Source of the DNA: Sphingomonadales bacterium UBA6174
GTDB taxonomy: Bacteria; Pseudomonadota; Alphaproteobacteria; Sphingomonadales; Sphingomonadaceae
Direction: 5' to 3'
Assembly (NCBI GenBank): GCA_002422945.1
Contig: DITW01000027.1
Location: forward strand, 430 to 64,429
Length of the DNA stretch: 64,000 nt
The position numbers and the translations under genes were made by a program. The notes beneath the pieces were generated by a model. That model was not told the origin of the DNA, did no database searches, and saw only the letters and a program-made list of their open reading frames with translations. Of this stretch, positions 1-8,757 are shown piece after piece. The first letter of the stretch is position 1; each line of letters starts with the position of its first letter.

Positions 1-2
1 TT

Positions 3-137
3 CCGCCGCAGCTGGTGATGCAGCCAGACCCCAACGCCCGCTATGCGCGCGTCGATCAGGTCTTGGCGGAAACCAAAAAGGCCAAGGTCGAAAACCTCGG
101 TTTCTTGGGCAATGAAACTTATATGGGCGAAATCTAA
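3..137 (+). CDS. exbD: ExbD/TolR-family biopolymer transporter, C-terminal fragment
   Basis: The frame is open from the window edge to a TAA at 135-137 and encodes the last 44 residues of a protein. The pattern (a proline-containing stretch with DPNARY, then a helix ending in KAKVENLGFLGNE) matches the periplasmic end of ExbD/TolR proteins, where a 'Y..VD.VL...K.A.V..IGFVGNE' segment is typical of sphingomonads. ExbD works with ExbB and TonB to energise outer-membrane receptors, which fits the receptor-rich content of the window. Only the tail is visible, so the family call rests on this short match. Confidence 0.6.
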   Translation, partial: PPQLVMQPDPNARYARVDQVLAETKKAKVENLGFLGNETYMGEI

Positions 138-215
138 AGGCCGGAAATACATCGGCTCTGGGGTCGCACCGGAGCATGCCGGGGTCATATATTGGCCCCG
201 GCATTTTGATGGCGA

Positions 216-977
216 TCAGATAGCCGCCATCATCCGCGCGGCCTCTGCCGCTTGATTTTTGCGGGTGAGTTCCATGTCATAGACGGCGGTCGCGCCATAA
301 CGATGCGGCGCATGGGGATCGACCCGGCGCTTGTCGAAGCTCAAGACACGGGTGCCGAGCTTGAATGCCTCTTTCAGATCGTGCGTCACCATCATGATCG
401 TCAATTGATGCTGCTGCCACAGGCCGGTGACGAGTTCATGCATATCTGCCCGGATGCCGGGATCGAGCGCGCCAAATGGTTCATCCAGCAGCAGCACGCG
501 CGGATTTTTGACCAAGGCCTGCGCGATGGCGAGGCGTTGCTGCATCCCGCCCGAAAGCGCGGTGGCATATTCATTCATCACATGGCCAAGGCCGACCGCG
601 ATCAGCATTTCTCCGGCCTGTTCAACCGCGCGTCGCCGTGCCGCGCCAAAGCTGCGCCCCAAAATGGGCGCGGTGGCGCAATCAAGGCCGAAGATCACAT
701 TTTCACGGACATTCAGATGCGGAAACACGGAGTAACGCTGGAACACGATCCCGCGATCCGGTCCGGGTTCGGGGCGCAGGGGCTTGCCATCAAGGAAGAC
801 TTGACCCTGGCTTGGCGCTTCCTGTCCCAAGGCGAGGCGGAGGAACGTGCTTTTGCCCGCGCCCGATGGCCCGATGATCGAGACGAAACTGCCCGCGTTG
901 ATGTCGATATTGACGCGTTCCAGCACGACCTTGTCGCCATATTCGACCCAGACGTTACGAAAGGAGAGGAGGCTCAT
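216..977 (-). CDS. ABC transporter ATP-binding protein (guanidine/urea-type importer)
   Basis: 253-aa nucleotide-binding subunit of an ABC importer. Visible motifs are Walker A GPSGAGKST (about residues 36-44), the Q-loop region VFQRYSVFPHL, signature LSGGMQQRLAIAQAL, Walker B VLLLDEPFGALD and the switch VTHD. It belongs to the SsuB/TauB/nitrate branch. The start is the ATG at 977, which overlaps the stop of the permease gene by one base (TGATG), so translation is probably coupled; a longer frame reaching 1259 is an overlap artefact. It is the third gene of the leftward importer operon, divergent from the carboxylase operon. The substrate, guanidine or urea, is inferred from that context. Confidence 0.9.
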   Translation of the reverse strand: MSLLSFRNVWVEYGDKVVLERVNIDINAGSFVSIIGPSGAGKSTFLRLALGQEAPSQGQVFLDGKPLRPEPGPDRGIVFQRYSVFPHLNVRENVIFGLDCATAPILGRSFGAARRRAVEQAGEMLIAVGLGHVMNEYATALSGGMQQRLAIAQALVKNPRVLLLDEPFGALDPGIRADMHELVTGLWQQHQLTIMMVTHDLKEAFKLGTRVLSFDKRRVDPHAPHRYGATAVYDMELTRKNQAAEAARMMAAI

Positions 978-1795
978 CAGTTGCTGCTCCGGTTGGCCCA
1001 GGGGAATGCCTTGCGCGAGATGAGTTGCAGCGCCATGTCGATTAGGATCGCCAGCAGCGAGATCCACGCGACATAAGGCAGGATAATATCCATCGAGAGA
1101 TAACGACGGACGAGAAAGATGCGATAGCCAAGGCCGACATCGGCGGCGATGGCCTCTGCTGAAATCAGGAACACCCATGCCGGGCCAAGCGAAAGCCGCA
1201 GTGCCACAATCAGGCGTGGCATCATCTGGGGCAGGGCGACGCGGATCGTCAGCAGCCAACTGCCTGCGCCCAGCGTCTGGGCCTTGATCATTTGTTCTTG
1301 CGGTAGTGCGGCGACAAAGGCGGCGACATCGCGGACCATCACCGGAGTGATGCCGATCACGATCAACATGATTTTCGACGCCTCGCCAAGGCCGAAGACG
1401 ATGAACAGCACCGGCAGAATGGCAATTGGCGGGATGACGGAAATGGTGGCGACCAATGCGCCGAATTGCGCGCGGATCAACGGGATCAGGCCCAGTGCAA
1501 GGCCCAATAATATCGACGTGACCGTCGCAATCGCGAGCGCAATGCCAAGCCGTTCAAGGCTGGCGAGCGTATCGGCCCATAACAGGACCTGCCCGGTGAT
1601 CGGGTCTGCATCAAGCGCGAGATTTTTGAACGCCTTGCCCATCGCCATGAAGGTCGGCAGCAGTTTATCCGCCGGATTGGCCGCATGGTGCACGGCGGAG
1701 GCGATCATATAGCCGATCACGATCAGGATCAGCGGGATGGCGGCAAGCCCTGCGGCGGCCTTGCGCCCGGGACGGATGTTCACGAGCCGCGTCAT
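977..1795 (-). CDS. ABC transporter permease
   Basis: 272-aa inner-membrane permease of the SsuC/TauC type. There are about six hydrophobic segments, starting with one near residues 15-35, and a cytoplasmic EAA-like loop around 'AQTLGAGSWLLTIRVALP' that contacts the ATPase. It lies between the periplasmic binding protein gene and the ATPase gene, and its stop overlaps the ATPase start. Together the three form a single-substrate importer for a small nitrogen compound. Membrane topology was judged from the residue pattern only. Confidence 0.9.
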   Translation of the reverse strand: MTRLVNIRPGRKAAAGLAAIPLILIVIGYMIASAVHHAANPADKLLPTFMAMGKAFKNLALDADPITGQVLLWADTLASLERLGIALAIATVTSILLGLALGLIPLIRAQFGALVATISVIPPIAILPVLFIVFGLGEASKIMLIVIGITPVMVRDVAAFVAALPQEQMIKAQTLGAGSWLLTIRVALPQMMPRLIVALRLSLGPAWVFLISAEAIAADVGLGYRIFLVRRYLSMDIILPYVAWISLLAILIDMALQLISRKAFPWANRSSN

Positions 1796-1865
1796 GACAT
1801 GTGGTTTCCGTTGATGAATGTCATGACGCGCCCCGTTTATTGCTGTGGTAGTTTTGGGTTGAGGA

Positions 1866-2960
1866 TCAGAGTTTGCCGTCGGCGGCCATCTGCATCCATG
1901 TCGGGTCGAACCGCAGCTTTACATTGGCCGGATCGCCCAAGGTCTTGTTATTGGCAAAGCCGATCCCGATGGCATCGACCGAGGTCGCACCCGGGCCGTA
2001 CAGGCCTTTATCAAAGCTGAAACTACGCACCCGATCCATCGTGGTGACGAGCGCCGGATCAAGCGTGGCCTTCAGGGCATCCGCCGCCGTGTAATACATG
2101 AAGGTCGTCTTCAGCTGGGCATCGAAGCCGGGGCCATCGGTGCCGGACAATTTGCCCATGGCGGCACGTGCCTTTGCACCTTCCGGTGTTTGCGCGTTCA
2201 TCAGGGCCATGGTTTCATACCAGATCCCGGCCAATGCCTTGCCGAGGTTCGGATTGGCCTTAAGCGTAGCCGTATCCACTGCCAGCAGGTCGAGAATTTC
2301 CCCCGGAATATTGGCGGAGCTGAACACTTCGGTCGCGCCTTGGACCTTTTTCACTTCGCCCAATTGCGGGTTCCATGTCACGACCGATTTTGCATCCGGC
2401 GTGGCGAAGGCGCTAACAATATCGGCATCGCCGGTGTTGACGGTTTTTACGTCCGACAGTTTGAGATTGGCACTGTCGAGCGCGCGGGCGAGGAGATAAT
2501 GCGACACCGACAGTTCGACGAGGTTGATCGTCTGGCCCTTCAACGCGGCGACCGACTTGGCAGTTTTGCTGACGACACCATCATTGCCATTGGAATAATC
2601 GCCAATGATGACGGCGGTCGTGTCCTTGCCGCCGGCGGCGGGAATGGTGAGCGCGTCCATATTGGTGACGGTCACGCCATCCAATTTGCCCGCGGTATAT
2701 TGGTTCACCGATTCAACATAATCATTGATCTGCACGATGTTGATCTTGATGCCGTATTTGTCTTCATATTTCTTCACGATCCCGGCCTGTTGGGCATAGG
2801 GCCATGGCATCCAGCCGGCATAGATCGACCAGCCGATGTTGAATTCCTTCTTGGCGGCCGCATCCGGCGCGGCTTCCTTATTGGCAGAGCCGCAGGCGGC
2901 GAGCGCGAGGCTGGCCACCATCACACAGGCGGTGTTTCGCAGTTTCGAGAACAGAGACAT
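1866..2960 (-). CDS. ABC transporter substrate-binding lipoprotein, urea carboxylase region type
   Basis: 364-aa periplasmic binding protein. The N-terminus is a lipoprotein signal with lipobox LAAC (Cys23), followed by a mature start rich in Ala/Lys. The body resembles NMT1/SsuA-like binding proteins, particularly those found beside urea carboxylase genes (opening 'FNIGWSIYAGWMPWPYA'). It is the first gene of the leftward importer operon and shares a 266-bp intergenic region with the NikR-like regulator. It probably binds guanidine or a related small amide at the outer face of the inner membrane; the ligand is inferred from neighbours. Confidence 0.87.
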   Translation of the reverse strand: MSLFSKLRNTACVMVASLALAACGSANKEAAPDAAAKKEFNIGWSIYAGWMPWPYAQQAGIVKKYEDKYGIKINIVQINDYVESVNQYTAGKLDGVTVTNMDALTIPAAGGKDTTAVIIGDYSNGNDGVVSKTAKSVAALKGQTINLVELSVSHYLLARALDSANLKLSDVKTVNTGDADIVSAFATPDAKSVVTWNPQLGEVKKVQGATEVFSSANIPGEILDLLAVDTATLKANPNLGKALAGIWYETMALMNAQTPEGAKARAAMGKLSGTDGPGFDAQLKTTFMYYTAADALKATLDPALVTTMDRVRSFSFDKGLYGPGATSVDAIGIGFANNKTLGDPANVKLRFDPTWMQMAADGKL

Positions 2961-2990
2961 AATCGGTCGATCCCCCTTGCAATTTGGTGA

Positions 2991-3018
2991 AGCCCGCTCC
3001 CCGCATGAGGTGCGGGCT
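2991..3018 (-). promoter_or_regulatory. Leader hairpin of importer operon
   Basis: Arms AGCCCGC (2991-2997) and GCGGGCT (3012-3018) are perfectly complementary, with a 14-nt loop, about 30 bases upstream of the binding-protein start in its 5' leader. It lacks the conserved sequence blocks of the known guanidine riboswitches as I remember them, so it is listed only as a possible structured leader element. Confidence 0.3.
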
Positions 3019-3139
3019 ATCGGTCGCGGTCTTCCACTGAAGGATGTTGATGCAGGTATCGTGCCAAATGGGGATTCGCCGGAAATTGCGGCAGGGCAGG
3101 GGTGGCGCGGGGGTGATGTGGCGAAACATTGCCTAAACT

Positions 3140-3166
3140 TTGGGCATCAAAAATAGACATGCCCAA
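3140..3166. promoter_or_regulatory. Inverted repeat between divergent importer and carboxylase operons
   Basis: Arms TTGGGCAT and ATGCCCAA form a perfect 8-bp dyad with an 11-bp spacer. It sits about 180 bp upstream of the importer and 60 bp upstream of the regulator gene, so it could serve either promoter. A regulator-binding site is the natural reading; no run of T follows that would make it a terminator. Confidence 0.45.
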
Positions 3167-3191
3167 TTTTCAGCCATTTTTTACGTTAAAA

Positions 3192-3219
3192 ATAATACTA
3201 TTGCCGATATTAGTAATAT
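3192..3219. promoter_or_regulatory. Imperfect AT-rich dyad in front of NikR-like gene
   Basis: Half-sites ATAATACTA and TAGTAATAT (one mismatch) are separated by 10 bp and end seven bases before the regulator start codon. Spaced AT-rich dyads of this kind are bound by ribbon-helix-helix tetramers such as NikR, although the half-sites here are closer than the classical NikR operator. Autoregulation is inferred. Confidence 0.4.
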
Positions 3220-3226
3220 CTAATAA

Positions 3227-3724
3227 ATGCGGAGTATGACCGAAAACACCACCCCGCCACTCGCCCGGCTCAGCATGACTTTGCCAGCCGATTTATTCGA
3301 TCAGCTTGATGCGATGGTCGCCGCGCGCGGCCTTAATTCGCGCTCTGCGGTGATTGCGGAATTGATCCGTAATTCGGTCGCGGAATATGCCGAGGAGCAG
3401 CGCCCGGACGCGGTGTTGGCGGGGACGATTACCCTTATCTATCGCGCGGATTACGGCACGATTCGCCATCGGATCGCGCAAAAGCAGCGGGACTATCTGA
3501 AGGAGGTGATCTCCGCCCAGCATGTGTTCCTCGAAAACGATCAATCCTTGGAGGTGTTGCTGGTGCAAGGCCCGCCCGCGCGGCTGCATGCATTGTGCGA
3601 CGATCTGCGGCGGGTGCGCGGGGTGCAACAGGTGCGACTCGTCACCACCACGGCGCTGCTGCCGCAACTGCACGAGCCGCTGTTGGATGAAATTGGCACG
3701 CAACATGCAGGGAATGAAGCATGA
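3227..3724 (+). CDS. NikR-like ribbon-helix-helix regulator lacking nickel ligands
   Basis: 165-aa CopG/NikR-family repressor. A ribbon-helix-helix domain (about residues 12-52, 'ARLSMTLPADLFDQLDAM') precedes an ACT-like ligand domain aligned with NikR (QHVFLENDQSLEVLLVQG). Of the four nickel ligands of E. coli NikR (His76, His87, His89, Cys95), only His87 is kept (His99 here); the others are Arg88, Phe101 and Ser107. It is first in the rightward operon and its stop overlaps the next start (ATGA). It likely controls this locus in response to something other than classical nickel binding. An internal ATG at 3236 is an alternative start. Confidence 0.82.
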   Translation: MRSMTENTTPPLARLSMTLPADLFDQLDAMVAARGLNSRSAVIAELIRNSVAEYAEEQRPDAVLAGTITLIYRADYGTIRHRIAQKQRDYLKEVISAQHVFLENDQSLEVLLVQGPPARLHALCDDLRRVRGVQQVRLVTTTALLPQLHEPLLDEIGTQHAGNEA

Positions 3725-4515
3725 TGAAAACAACCGCTGATCCATATGGGGCACAGGCCCATGCACGGGCAATGGCCGGCACTATTGTCGAAACCATGCC
3801 TATCTTGCCACCTTCTGATGGTCTGGTCTGGGAAGAGACCGTGGCCGCGGGGGGCTATACATCCCGCCGCATATCGCGCGGCACGCGCATCACGTTCAAC
3901 GATCTATATGGCGATGCCTGTGTGTCGTTGTTGTTGTTCAACGCCGAATGCCCGGTGGAGCGATTGAACGTCGCGGATACCGTGAAGGTGCAATGGAATG
4001 CCTATCTCGGCGCGGGCAAATTGCTTTTGTCCGATATGGGCCGGGTGATGATGAGCATTATATCCGATGAAGCCGGGACGCATGATTGCTTTTGCGGCGC
4101 ATCCAATGCGGCGCTGCATGATCGCAAATATGGGCTGGGCGGTAATTATGGTCCCTATCCCAGCGCGCGGGATCGGTTTTTGATCGCGCTCGCCAAATAT
4201 GGGCTGGGCCGCAAGGATGTGCATCCGTGCATCAACCTGTTCAAGGGGGTGGCCATTGCCGATGATGGCACGACCATGTTGAACGCGGGGCCGTTTGCGC
4301 CGGGACGGACGATCACGCTGCGGGCGGAGATGGACCTGATCATCGTCTTTGCCAACACGCCGCATGTGCTCGATAAAAGGGCAGACTATAGCGTGACGCC
4401 CGTCAAGGTGACGGCAATGACCGGGCCGGTGACGGTAGAGGATGATCCGATCCGCACGGCGACGCCCGAGGGCGAACGCGCCTATCTCAACACCGAAGAT
4501 TATTACCGGCGCTAA
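3721..4515 (+). CDS. Urea amidolyase-associated protein 1 (DUF1989), probable carboxyguanidine deiminase subunit
   Basis: 264-aa protein of the UAAP1 family (DUF1989). Conserved features are the VPVERLNVADT-like strand ('CPVERLNVADTVKVQW'), a Cys/His cluster HDCFC (residues 121-125) and 'HPCINLFKG'. Members of this family were named for proximity to urea carboxylase; recent biochemical work assigned them, with the partner protein, to carboxyguanidine deiminase, which converts carboxyguanidine to allophanate and ammonia. The start ATG overlaps the regulator stop, and a GGGA box lies eight bases upstream. The next gene begins 10 bases downstream. Metal binding through the Cys/His cluster is inferred. 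Confidence 0.85.
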   Translation: MMKTTADPYGAQAHARAMAGTIVETMPILPPSDGLVWEETVAAGGYTSRRISRGTRITFNDLYGDACVSLLLFNAECPVERLNVADTVKVQWNAYLGAGKLLLSDMGRVMMSIISDEAGTHDCFCGASNAALHDRKYGLGGNYGPYPSARDRFLIALAKYGLGRKDVHPCINLFKGVAIADDGTTMLNAGPFAPGRTITLRAEMDLIIVFANTPHVLDKRADYSVTPVKVTAMTGPVTVEDDPIRTATPEGERAYLNTEDYYRR

Positions 4516-4525
4516 GGGAATATAT

Positions 4526-5158
4526 ATGACCGATCTCGCTATTGCTGGCCTGTCCGGCCACATTATCCATGATGAAATCGTGCCTGCCCGCGCCCCTTGG
4601 CTGCATGAGGTCAAGGCGGGGCAGACGCTGCGCATCGTTGATGTCGAGGGCAATCAGGCCGTCGATTTCCTTGCGTATAATGCCAAGGACGATGCCGAGC
4701 GCTACAGCGCGCAGGACACCATCGCCGCACAAGAAAATATCTACCTCAAAACCGGCGCAGTATTGCTGTCGAATGAAGGTCGTCCGATGATGACCATCAC
4801 GGCCACCAATGTCGCCTATCATGACACGATTGGCGGGGCGTGCAGCTGTGAATCCAACACGTTGCGTTATGGCCATTTCGCCAAGCATCAGCATAGCTGC
4901 GTCGATAATTTCCTCGATGCCAATGCCCGCGAGGGCCGCAACAAGCGCGACATGGTGCCGAACATCAACTTCTTCATGAACGTCCCGGTCGAAGCCGATG
5001 GCGCATTGGGGATTGTCGATGGCATTTCCGCGCCCGGCCTGATGGTCGAACTGCGTGCCGAGATGGATGTGACCGTGGTCGTGTCGAACTGCCCGCAAAT
5101 CAACAACCCGTGCAACGGGTTCAACCCCACCTCTGTCCGTATGATTGTGACTGCTTGA
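4526..5158 (+). CDS. Urea amidolyase-associated protein 2 (DUF1989), probable carboxyguanidine deiminase partner subunit
   Basis: 210-aa UAAP2 protein, a paralogue of the preceding gene: both share the 'AG(Q/K)TLRI..V.G.Q..DF' start and a Cys/His-rich centre (Cys106, Cys108, His121, His123, Cys125 here). The two probably form a heteromer. The start at 4526 has AAGGGA six bases upstream; a longer in-frame extension to 4442 runs into UAAP1 and lacks an SD. The stop TGA shares its last base with the carboxylase ATG. Function in guanidine breakdown is from the family; in older annotation this would be a hypothetical urea-degradation protein. Confidence 0.86.
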   Translation: MTDLAIAGLSGHIIHDEIVPARAPWLHEVKAGQTLRIVDVEGNQAVDFLAYNAKDDAERYSAQDTIAAQENIYLKTGAVLLSNEGRPMMTITATNVAYHDTIGGACSCESNTLRYGHFAKHQHSCVDNFLDANAREGRNKRDMVPNINFFMNVPVEADGALGIVDGISAPGLMVELRAEMDVTVVVSNCPQINNPCNGFNPTSVRMIVTA

Positions 5159-8100
5159 TGTTTTCCAAAGTCCTGATTGCCAATCGCGGCGCGATTGCGT
5201 GCCGCATCATCCGCACCCTGAAATCCATGGGCGTTGGGTCTGTGGCGGTGTTCAGCGAGGCCGATGCCGGGTCGCTGCATGTTGCTGAGGCCGATGAGGC
5301 CGTGTTGATCGGCCCTGCGCCTGCTGCCCAAAGCTATCTCAACATGGATGCGATCATCGCCGCTGCCAAGGCAACGGGCGCACAGGCGATCCATCCGGGC
5401 TATGGCTTTTTGTCGGAAAATACGGTTTTCGCCGAACGTTGCGCGGCGGAAAATATCGTCTTCATCGGTCCGACCGCCGATAATATCCGCGCCTTTGGTC
5501 TGAAGCATACCGCGCGCGATCTGGCGGCGGGGCAGGGCGTGCCGCTTGCGCCGGGCACGGATTTGCTGCTCGATCCCGCGAGCGCGATCGAGGCCGCCGA
5601 GGAAATCGGCTATCCCATCATTCTGAAGGCGACCGCAGGCGGCGGCGGCATCGGCATGAAGATTTGCGCGACGGCCAATGATATTGCCGAGGGCTTTGCC
5701 ACTGTGGCGCGGCTGGGCGAGGGCAATTTCGGTGATGGCGGGGTGTTCCTCGAACGTTATGTCGAAACAGCGCGTCATATCGAAGTGCAGGTCTTTGGCG
5801 ATGGCAAGGGCAGGGTCGTGGCCCTTGGCGAACGCGATTGTTCACTCCAGCGCCGCAATCAAAAAGTGATCGAGGAAACGCCTGCGCCATTGTTGCCCGC
5901 GGCGACGCGGCAGGCGCTGATCGATTGCGCGGTGCGGCTGGCTTCAGTGGCACACTATCGTTCGGCAGGCACGGTCGAATTTCTCTATGATGCCGTGCGG
6001 GATGATTTCTTCTTTCTGGAGGTCAATACCAGACTTCAGGTCGAACATGGCGTGACCGAACAGGTGACGGGCGTCGATCTGGTCGAATGGATGATCCGTG
6101 GCGCGGCAGGCGATTTCGCGTTTCTCGATCACGGCGCGCCCACGCCCAAGGGCGCATCCATTCAGGTCCGGCTGTATGCCGAAGACCCGGCGCAGGACTA
6201 TCGCCCATCGTCCGGCAAGCTGGTCGAGGTGGCCTATCCGGAAGGTCCACGGGTCGATGGCTGGGTGGTCAGCGGTTCGGAAGTGAGCGCCTATTACGAT
6301 CCGATGCTCGCCAAACTGATCGTGACTGCGCCCGACCGGGCACAGGCGGTGGCGGCGATGCAGGCGGCGCTGGATGATACGCGACTGGCCGGGATCGAGA
6401 CCAATCTCGATTGGTTGCGACAGGTGGTCAGGTCCGATGTTTTCACCACGGGCGAAGTCTCGACCCGGGCGCTGGCGGGTATCGCCTATCAACCGCGCAC
6501 AATCCGGGTGCTGGCGGGTGGCGCATCGACGACCGTGCAGGATTATCCGGGGCGGATCGGCTATTGGAGCGTGGGCGTGCCGCCATCGGGACCGATGGAT
6601 GCTTTGTCGTTCCGGCTGGGCAATCGCTTGCTGGGTAATGAGGAAGGCGCGGCGGGGTTGGAAATCACTGCCGCCGGGCCGACGCTCAGCTTCTCGTGCG
6701 AGACACGGTTCGTGCTGACGGGCGCGGCCTTTGATGCGAGCCTCGATGGGGTCGCGGTTGCGCCATATCAGCCGATGACGGCCAAGGCTGGGCAGGTCTT
6801 GAAGATCGGGCGCGTAACGGGGGCCGGGATGCGCGGCTATGTCATGATCGCCGGGGGTCTTGATGCGCCGGATTATCTCGGCAGCAAGGCGGCGTTTACA
6901 TTGGGCGAATTCGGCGGCCATGCCGGTCGCGCGGTGATGACGGGCGATACGCTGCATCTTGGCGATGTCGCGACGGGTGTTGAGGCCGTGCCGGTCGAAC
7001 GTCCGGAAATCAGTCGCAACTGGACCGTGAGCGTGCTCTACGGCCCGCATGGTGCGCCCGATTTCTTCACCCCAGACGATGTGGAGATGATCTCCACCAC
7101 CGAATGGAAGGTCCATTATAATTCCAACCGCACCGGCGTGCGCCTGATCGGGCCAAAGCCGCATTGGGCGCGCCAAGATGGGGGCGAGGCGGGGCTGCAC
7201 CCGTCCAACATTCATGACAATGCCTATGCCATTGGCGCAGTGGATTTTACCGGCGATATGCCGATCATCCTTGGTCCGGATGGGCCGTCTTTGGGGGGCT
7301 TTGTCTGCCCGTTTGTGGTGATACAGGCCGATCTGTGGAAAATCGGCCAGCTTGCACCCGGTGATACGGTGCGATTCCAGCCGGTGAGTGATGCCGATGC
7401 GGTGCAGGCCGAACAGGCACAGGATCAATATGTAGCGACGCTGGCGCGTCCGGCATTGATCAACCCGCATCCCGTGGCGGCAGAAACAGACCCGATTTTA
7501 CGCTTTCTCCCGATTGAGGGGCATAATCCGGCGGTCACCTATCGCCGTCAGGGTGATCGGCATGTGCTGGTGGAATATGGCGAGATCGTCCTCGATATTG
7601 AGCTGCGCTTGCGCGTCCATGCGTTGATGATCGAATTGCAGGCGATGGCGCTACCCGGGATTATCGATGTGACGCCCGGCATCCGTTCGTTGCAGGTCCA
7701 GTTCGATAGCCGCATCCTGCGTCAGCGCGATCTTTTGGATGCGCTGGAGGCGATTGAGCGGCGGCTCGATAAATTGGATGATTTCGAAATTCCCTCGCGG
7801 ATCATCCATTTACCATTGAGTTGGGGCGACCCCGCGATTTGGGAAACGATCGAGAAATATATGGCCAGCGTGCGCGATGATGCGCCTTGGTGTCCGGATA
7901 ATATCGAATTCATCCGCCGTATCAACGGGCTGGATCATCGCGACGATGTGCAGCGCATCGTGTTCGATGCCAGCTATCTCGTGATGGGCCTGGGCGATGT
8001 CTATCTTGGTGCGCCGGTCGCGACCCCGGTTGATCCGCGCCACCGGCTCGTCACCACCAAATACAATCCGGCCCGCACCTGGACGCCGCCCAATGTCGTC

Positions 8101-8757
8101 GGCATTGGCGGGGCTTATATGTGCATTTATGGCATGGAAGGGCCGGGTGGTTATCAATTGTTCGGGCGGACTATTCAGGTCTGGAATAGCTGGCGGCAGA
8201 CCGACGCCTTTGTCGATGGCAAGCCGTGGTTGCTGCGCTTCTTCGATCAGATCCGCTTCTTCCCTGTCTCGGCTTTGGAATTGGAGGAATGGCGGCGCGA
8301 TTTCCCGCTGGGGCGCAAGTCGATCAAGGTTGAAGAGACCGTATTCCGACTGTCCGAATATCGCCAGTTCATGGCCGATAATGCCGAAAGTATTGCCGAA
8401 TTTGAAACCACCCGCCGTGCCGCCTTTGATGCCGAACGCGCCGATTGGGCATTGAAGGGCGAATTCGACCGGGTGGCGGCCTTGACCGAGGATGATAATG
8501 CCGCCGATGTGGCGGATGCGATTGTGCTGCCAGAGGGTTGCGAATTGATCGAAGCGCCTTTTGGCGGGAGCATCTGGAAGATATTGGTCAATGAAGGCGA
8601 CCGGATCGAGGCCGGGGCAACCATTGCGGTGATCGAGGCGATGAAGATGGAATCCCCGGTCACCAGCCCGATTGCGGGCGTGGTGCGTCAGATCTTCACG
8701 GCAGAAAAACAGGCCGTCAATCCGGGCGCGCCGCTCTTTGCGGTGGAGGCAGCATGA
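5158..8757 (+). CDS. Biotin-dependent guanidine/urea carboxylase
   Basis: 1199-aa single-chain carboxylase of the usual length. Domains in order: biotin carboxylase with ATP-grasp (about 1-450, glycine loop KATAGGGGIGMK), carboxyltransferase part AHS2/KipA-like (about 465-780, opening VLAGGASTTVQDYPG), AHS1/KipI-like part (about 800-1010), and a C-terminal biotinyl domain with EAMKME (biotinylated Lys1163). It uses ATP and bicarbonate to carboxylate urea to allophanate or guanidine to carboxyguanidine. The co-operonic UAAP1/UAAP2 genes favour guanidine. Start 5158 overlaps the UAAP2 stop; the stop overlaps the allophanate hydrolase start (ATGA). Confidence 0.93.
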   Translation: MFSKVLIANRGAIACRIIRTLKSMGVGSVAVFSEADAGSLHVAEADEAVLIGPAPAAQSYLNMDAIIAAAKATGAQAIHPGYGFLSENTVFAERCAAENIVFIGPTADNIRAFGLKHTARDLAAGQGVPLAPGTDLLLDPASAIEAAEEIGYPIILKATAGGGGIGMKICATANDIAEGFATVARLGEGNFGDGGVFLERYVETARHIEVQVFGDGKGRVVALGERDCSLQRRNQKVIEETPAPLLPAATRQALIDCAVRLASVAHYRSAGTVEFLYDAVRDDFFFLEVNTRLQVEHGVTEQVTGVDLVEWMIRGAAGDFAFLDHGAPTPKGASIQVRLYAEDPAQDYRPSSGKLVEVAYPEGPRVDGWVVSGSEVSAYYDPMLAKLIVTAPDRAQAVAAMQAALDDTRLAGIETNLDWLRQVVRSDVFTTGEVSTRALAGIAYQPRTIRVLAGGASTTVQDYPGRIGYWSVGVPPSGPMDALSFRLGNRLLGNEEGAAGLEITAAGPTLSFSCETRFVLTGAAFDASLDGVAVAPYQPMTAKAGQVLKIGRVTGAGMRGYVMIAGGLDAPDYLGSKAAFTLGEFGGHAGRAVMTGDTLHLGDVATGVEAVPVERPEISRNWTVSVLYGPHGAPDFFTPDDVEMISTTEWKVHYNSNRTGVRLIGPKPHWARQDGGEAGLHPSNIHDNAYAIGAVDFTGDMPIILGPDGPSLGGFVCPFVVIQADLWKIGQLAPGDTVRFQPVSDADAVQAEQAQDQYVATLARPALINPHPVAAETDPILRFLPIEGHNPAVTYRRQGDRHVLVEYGEIVLDIELRLRVHALMIELQAMALPGIIDVTPGIRSLQVQFDSRILRQRDLLDALEAIERRLDKLDDFEIPSRIIHLPLSWGDPAIWETIEKYMASVRDDAPWCPDNIEFIRRINGLDHRDDVQRIVFDASYLVMGLGDVYLGAPVATPVDPRHRLVTTKYNPARTWTPPNVVGIGGAYMCIYGMEGPGGYQLFGRTIQVWNSWRQTDAFVDGKPWLLRFFDQIRFFPVSALELEEWRRDFPLGRKSIKVEETVFRLSEYRQFMADNAESIAEFETTRRAAFDAERADWALKGEFDRVAALTEDDNAADVADAIVLPEGCELIEAPFGGSIWKILVNEGDRIEAGATIAVIEAMKMESPVTSPIAGVVRQIFTAEKQAVNPGAPLFAVEAA

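Noticed and set aside
2961..3226. Possible guanidine (ykkC-type) riboswitch upstream of the importer or the carboxylase operon
   Set aside because: I compared both strands with the conserved blocks I know for guanidine-I, -II and -III riboswitches. Only a fragment resembling GAGGTGCG near 3006 was seen, in the wrong context and without the second conserved half.
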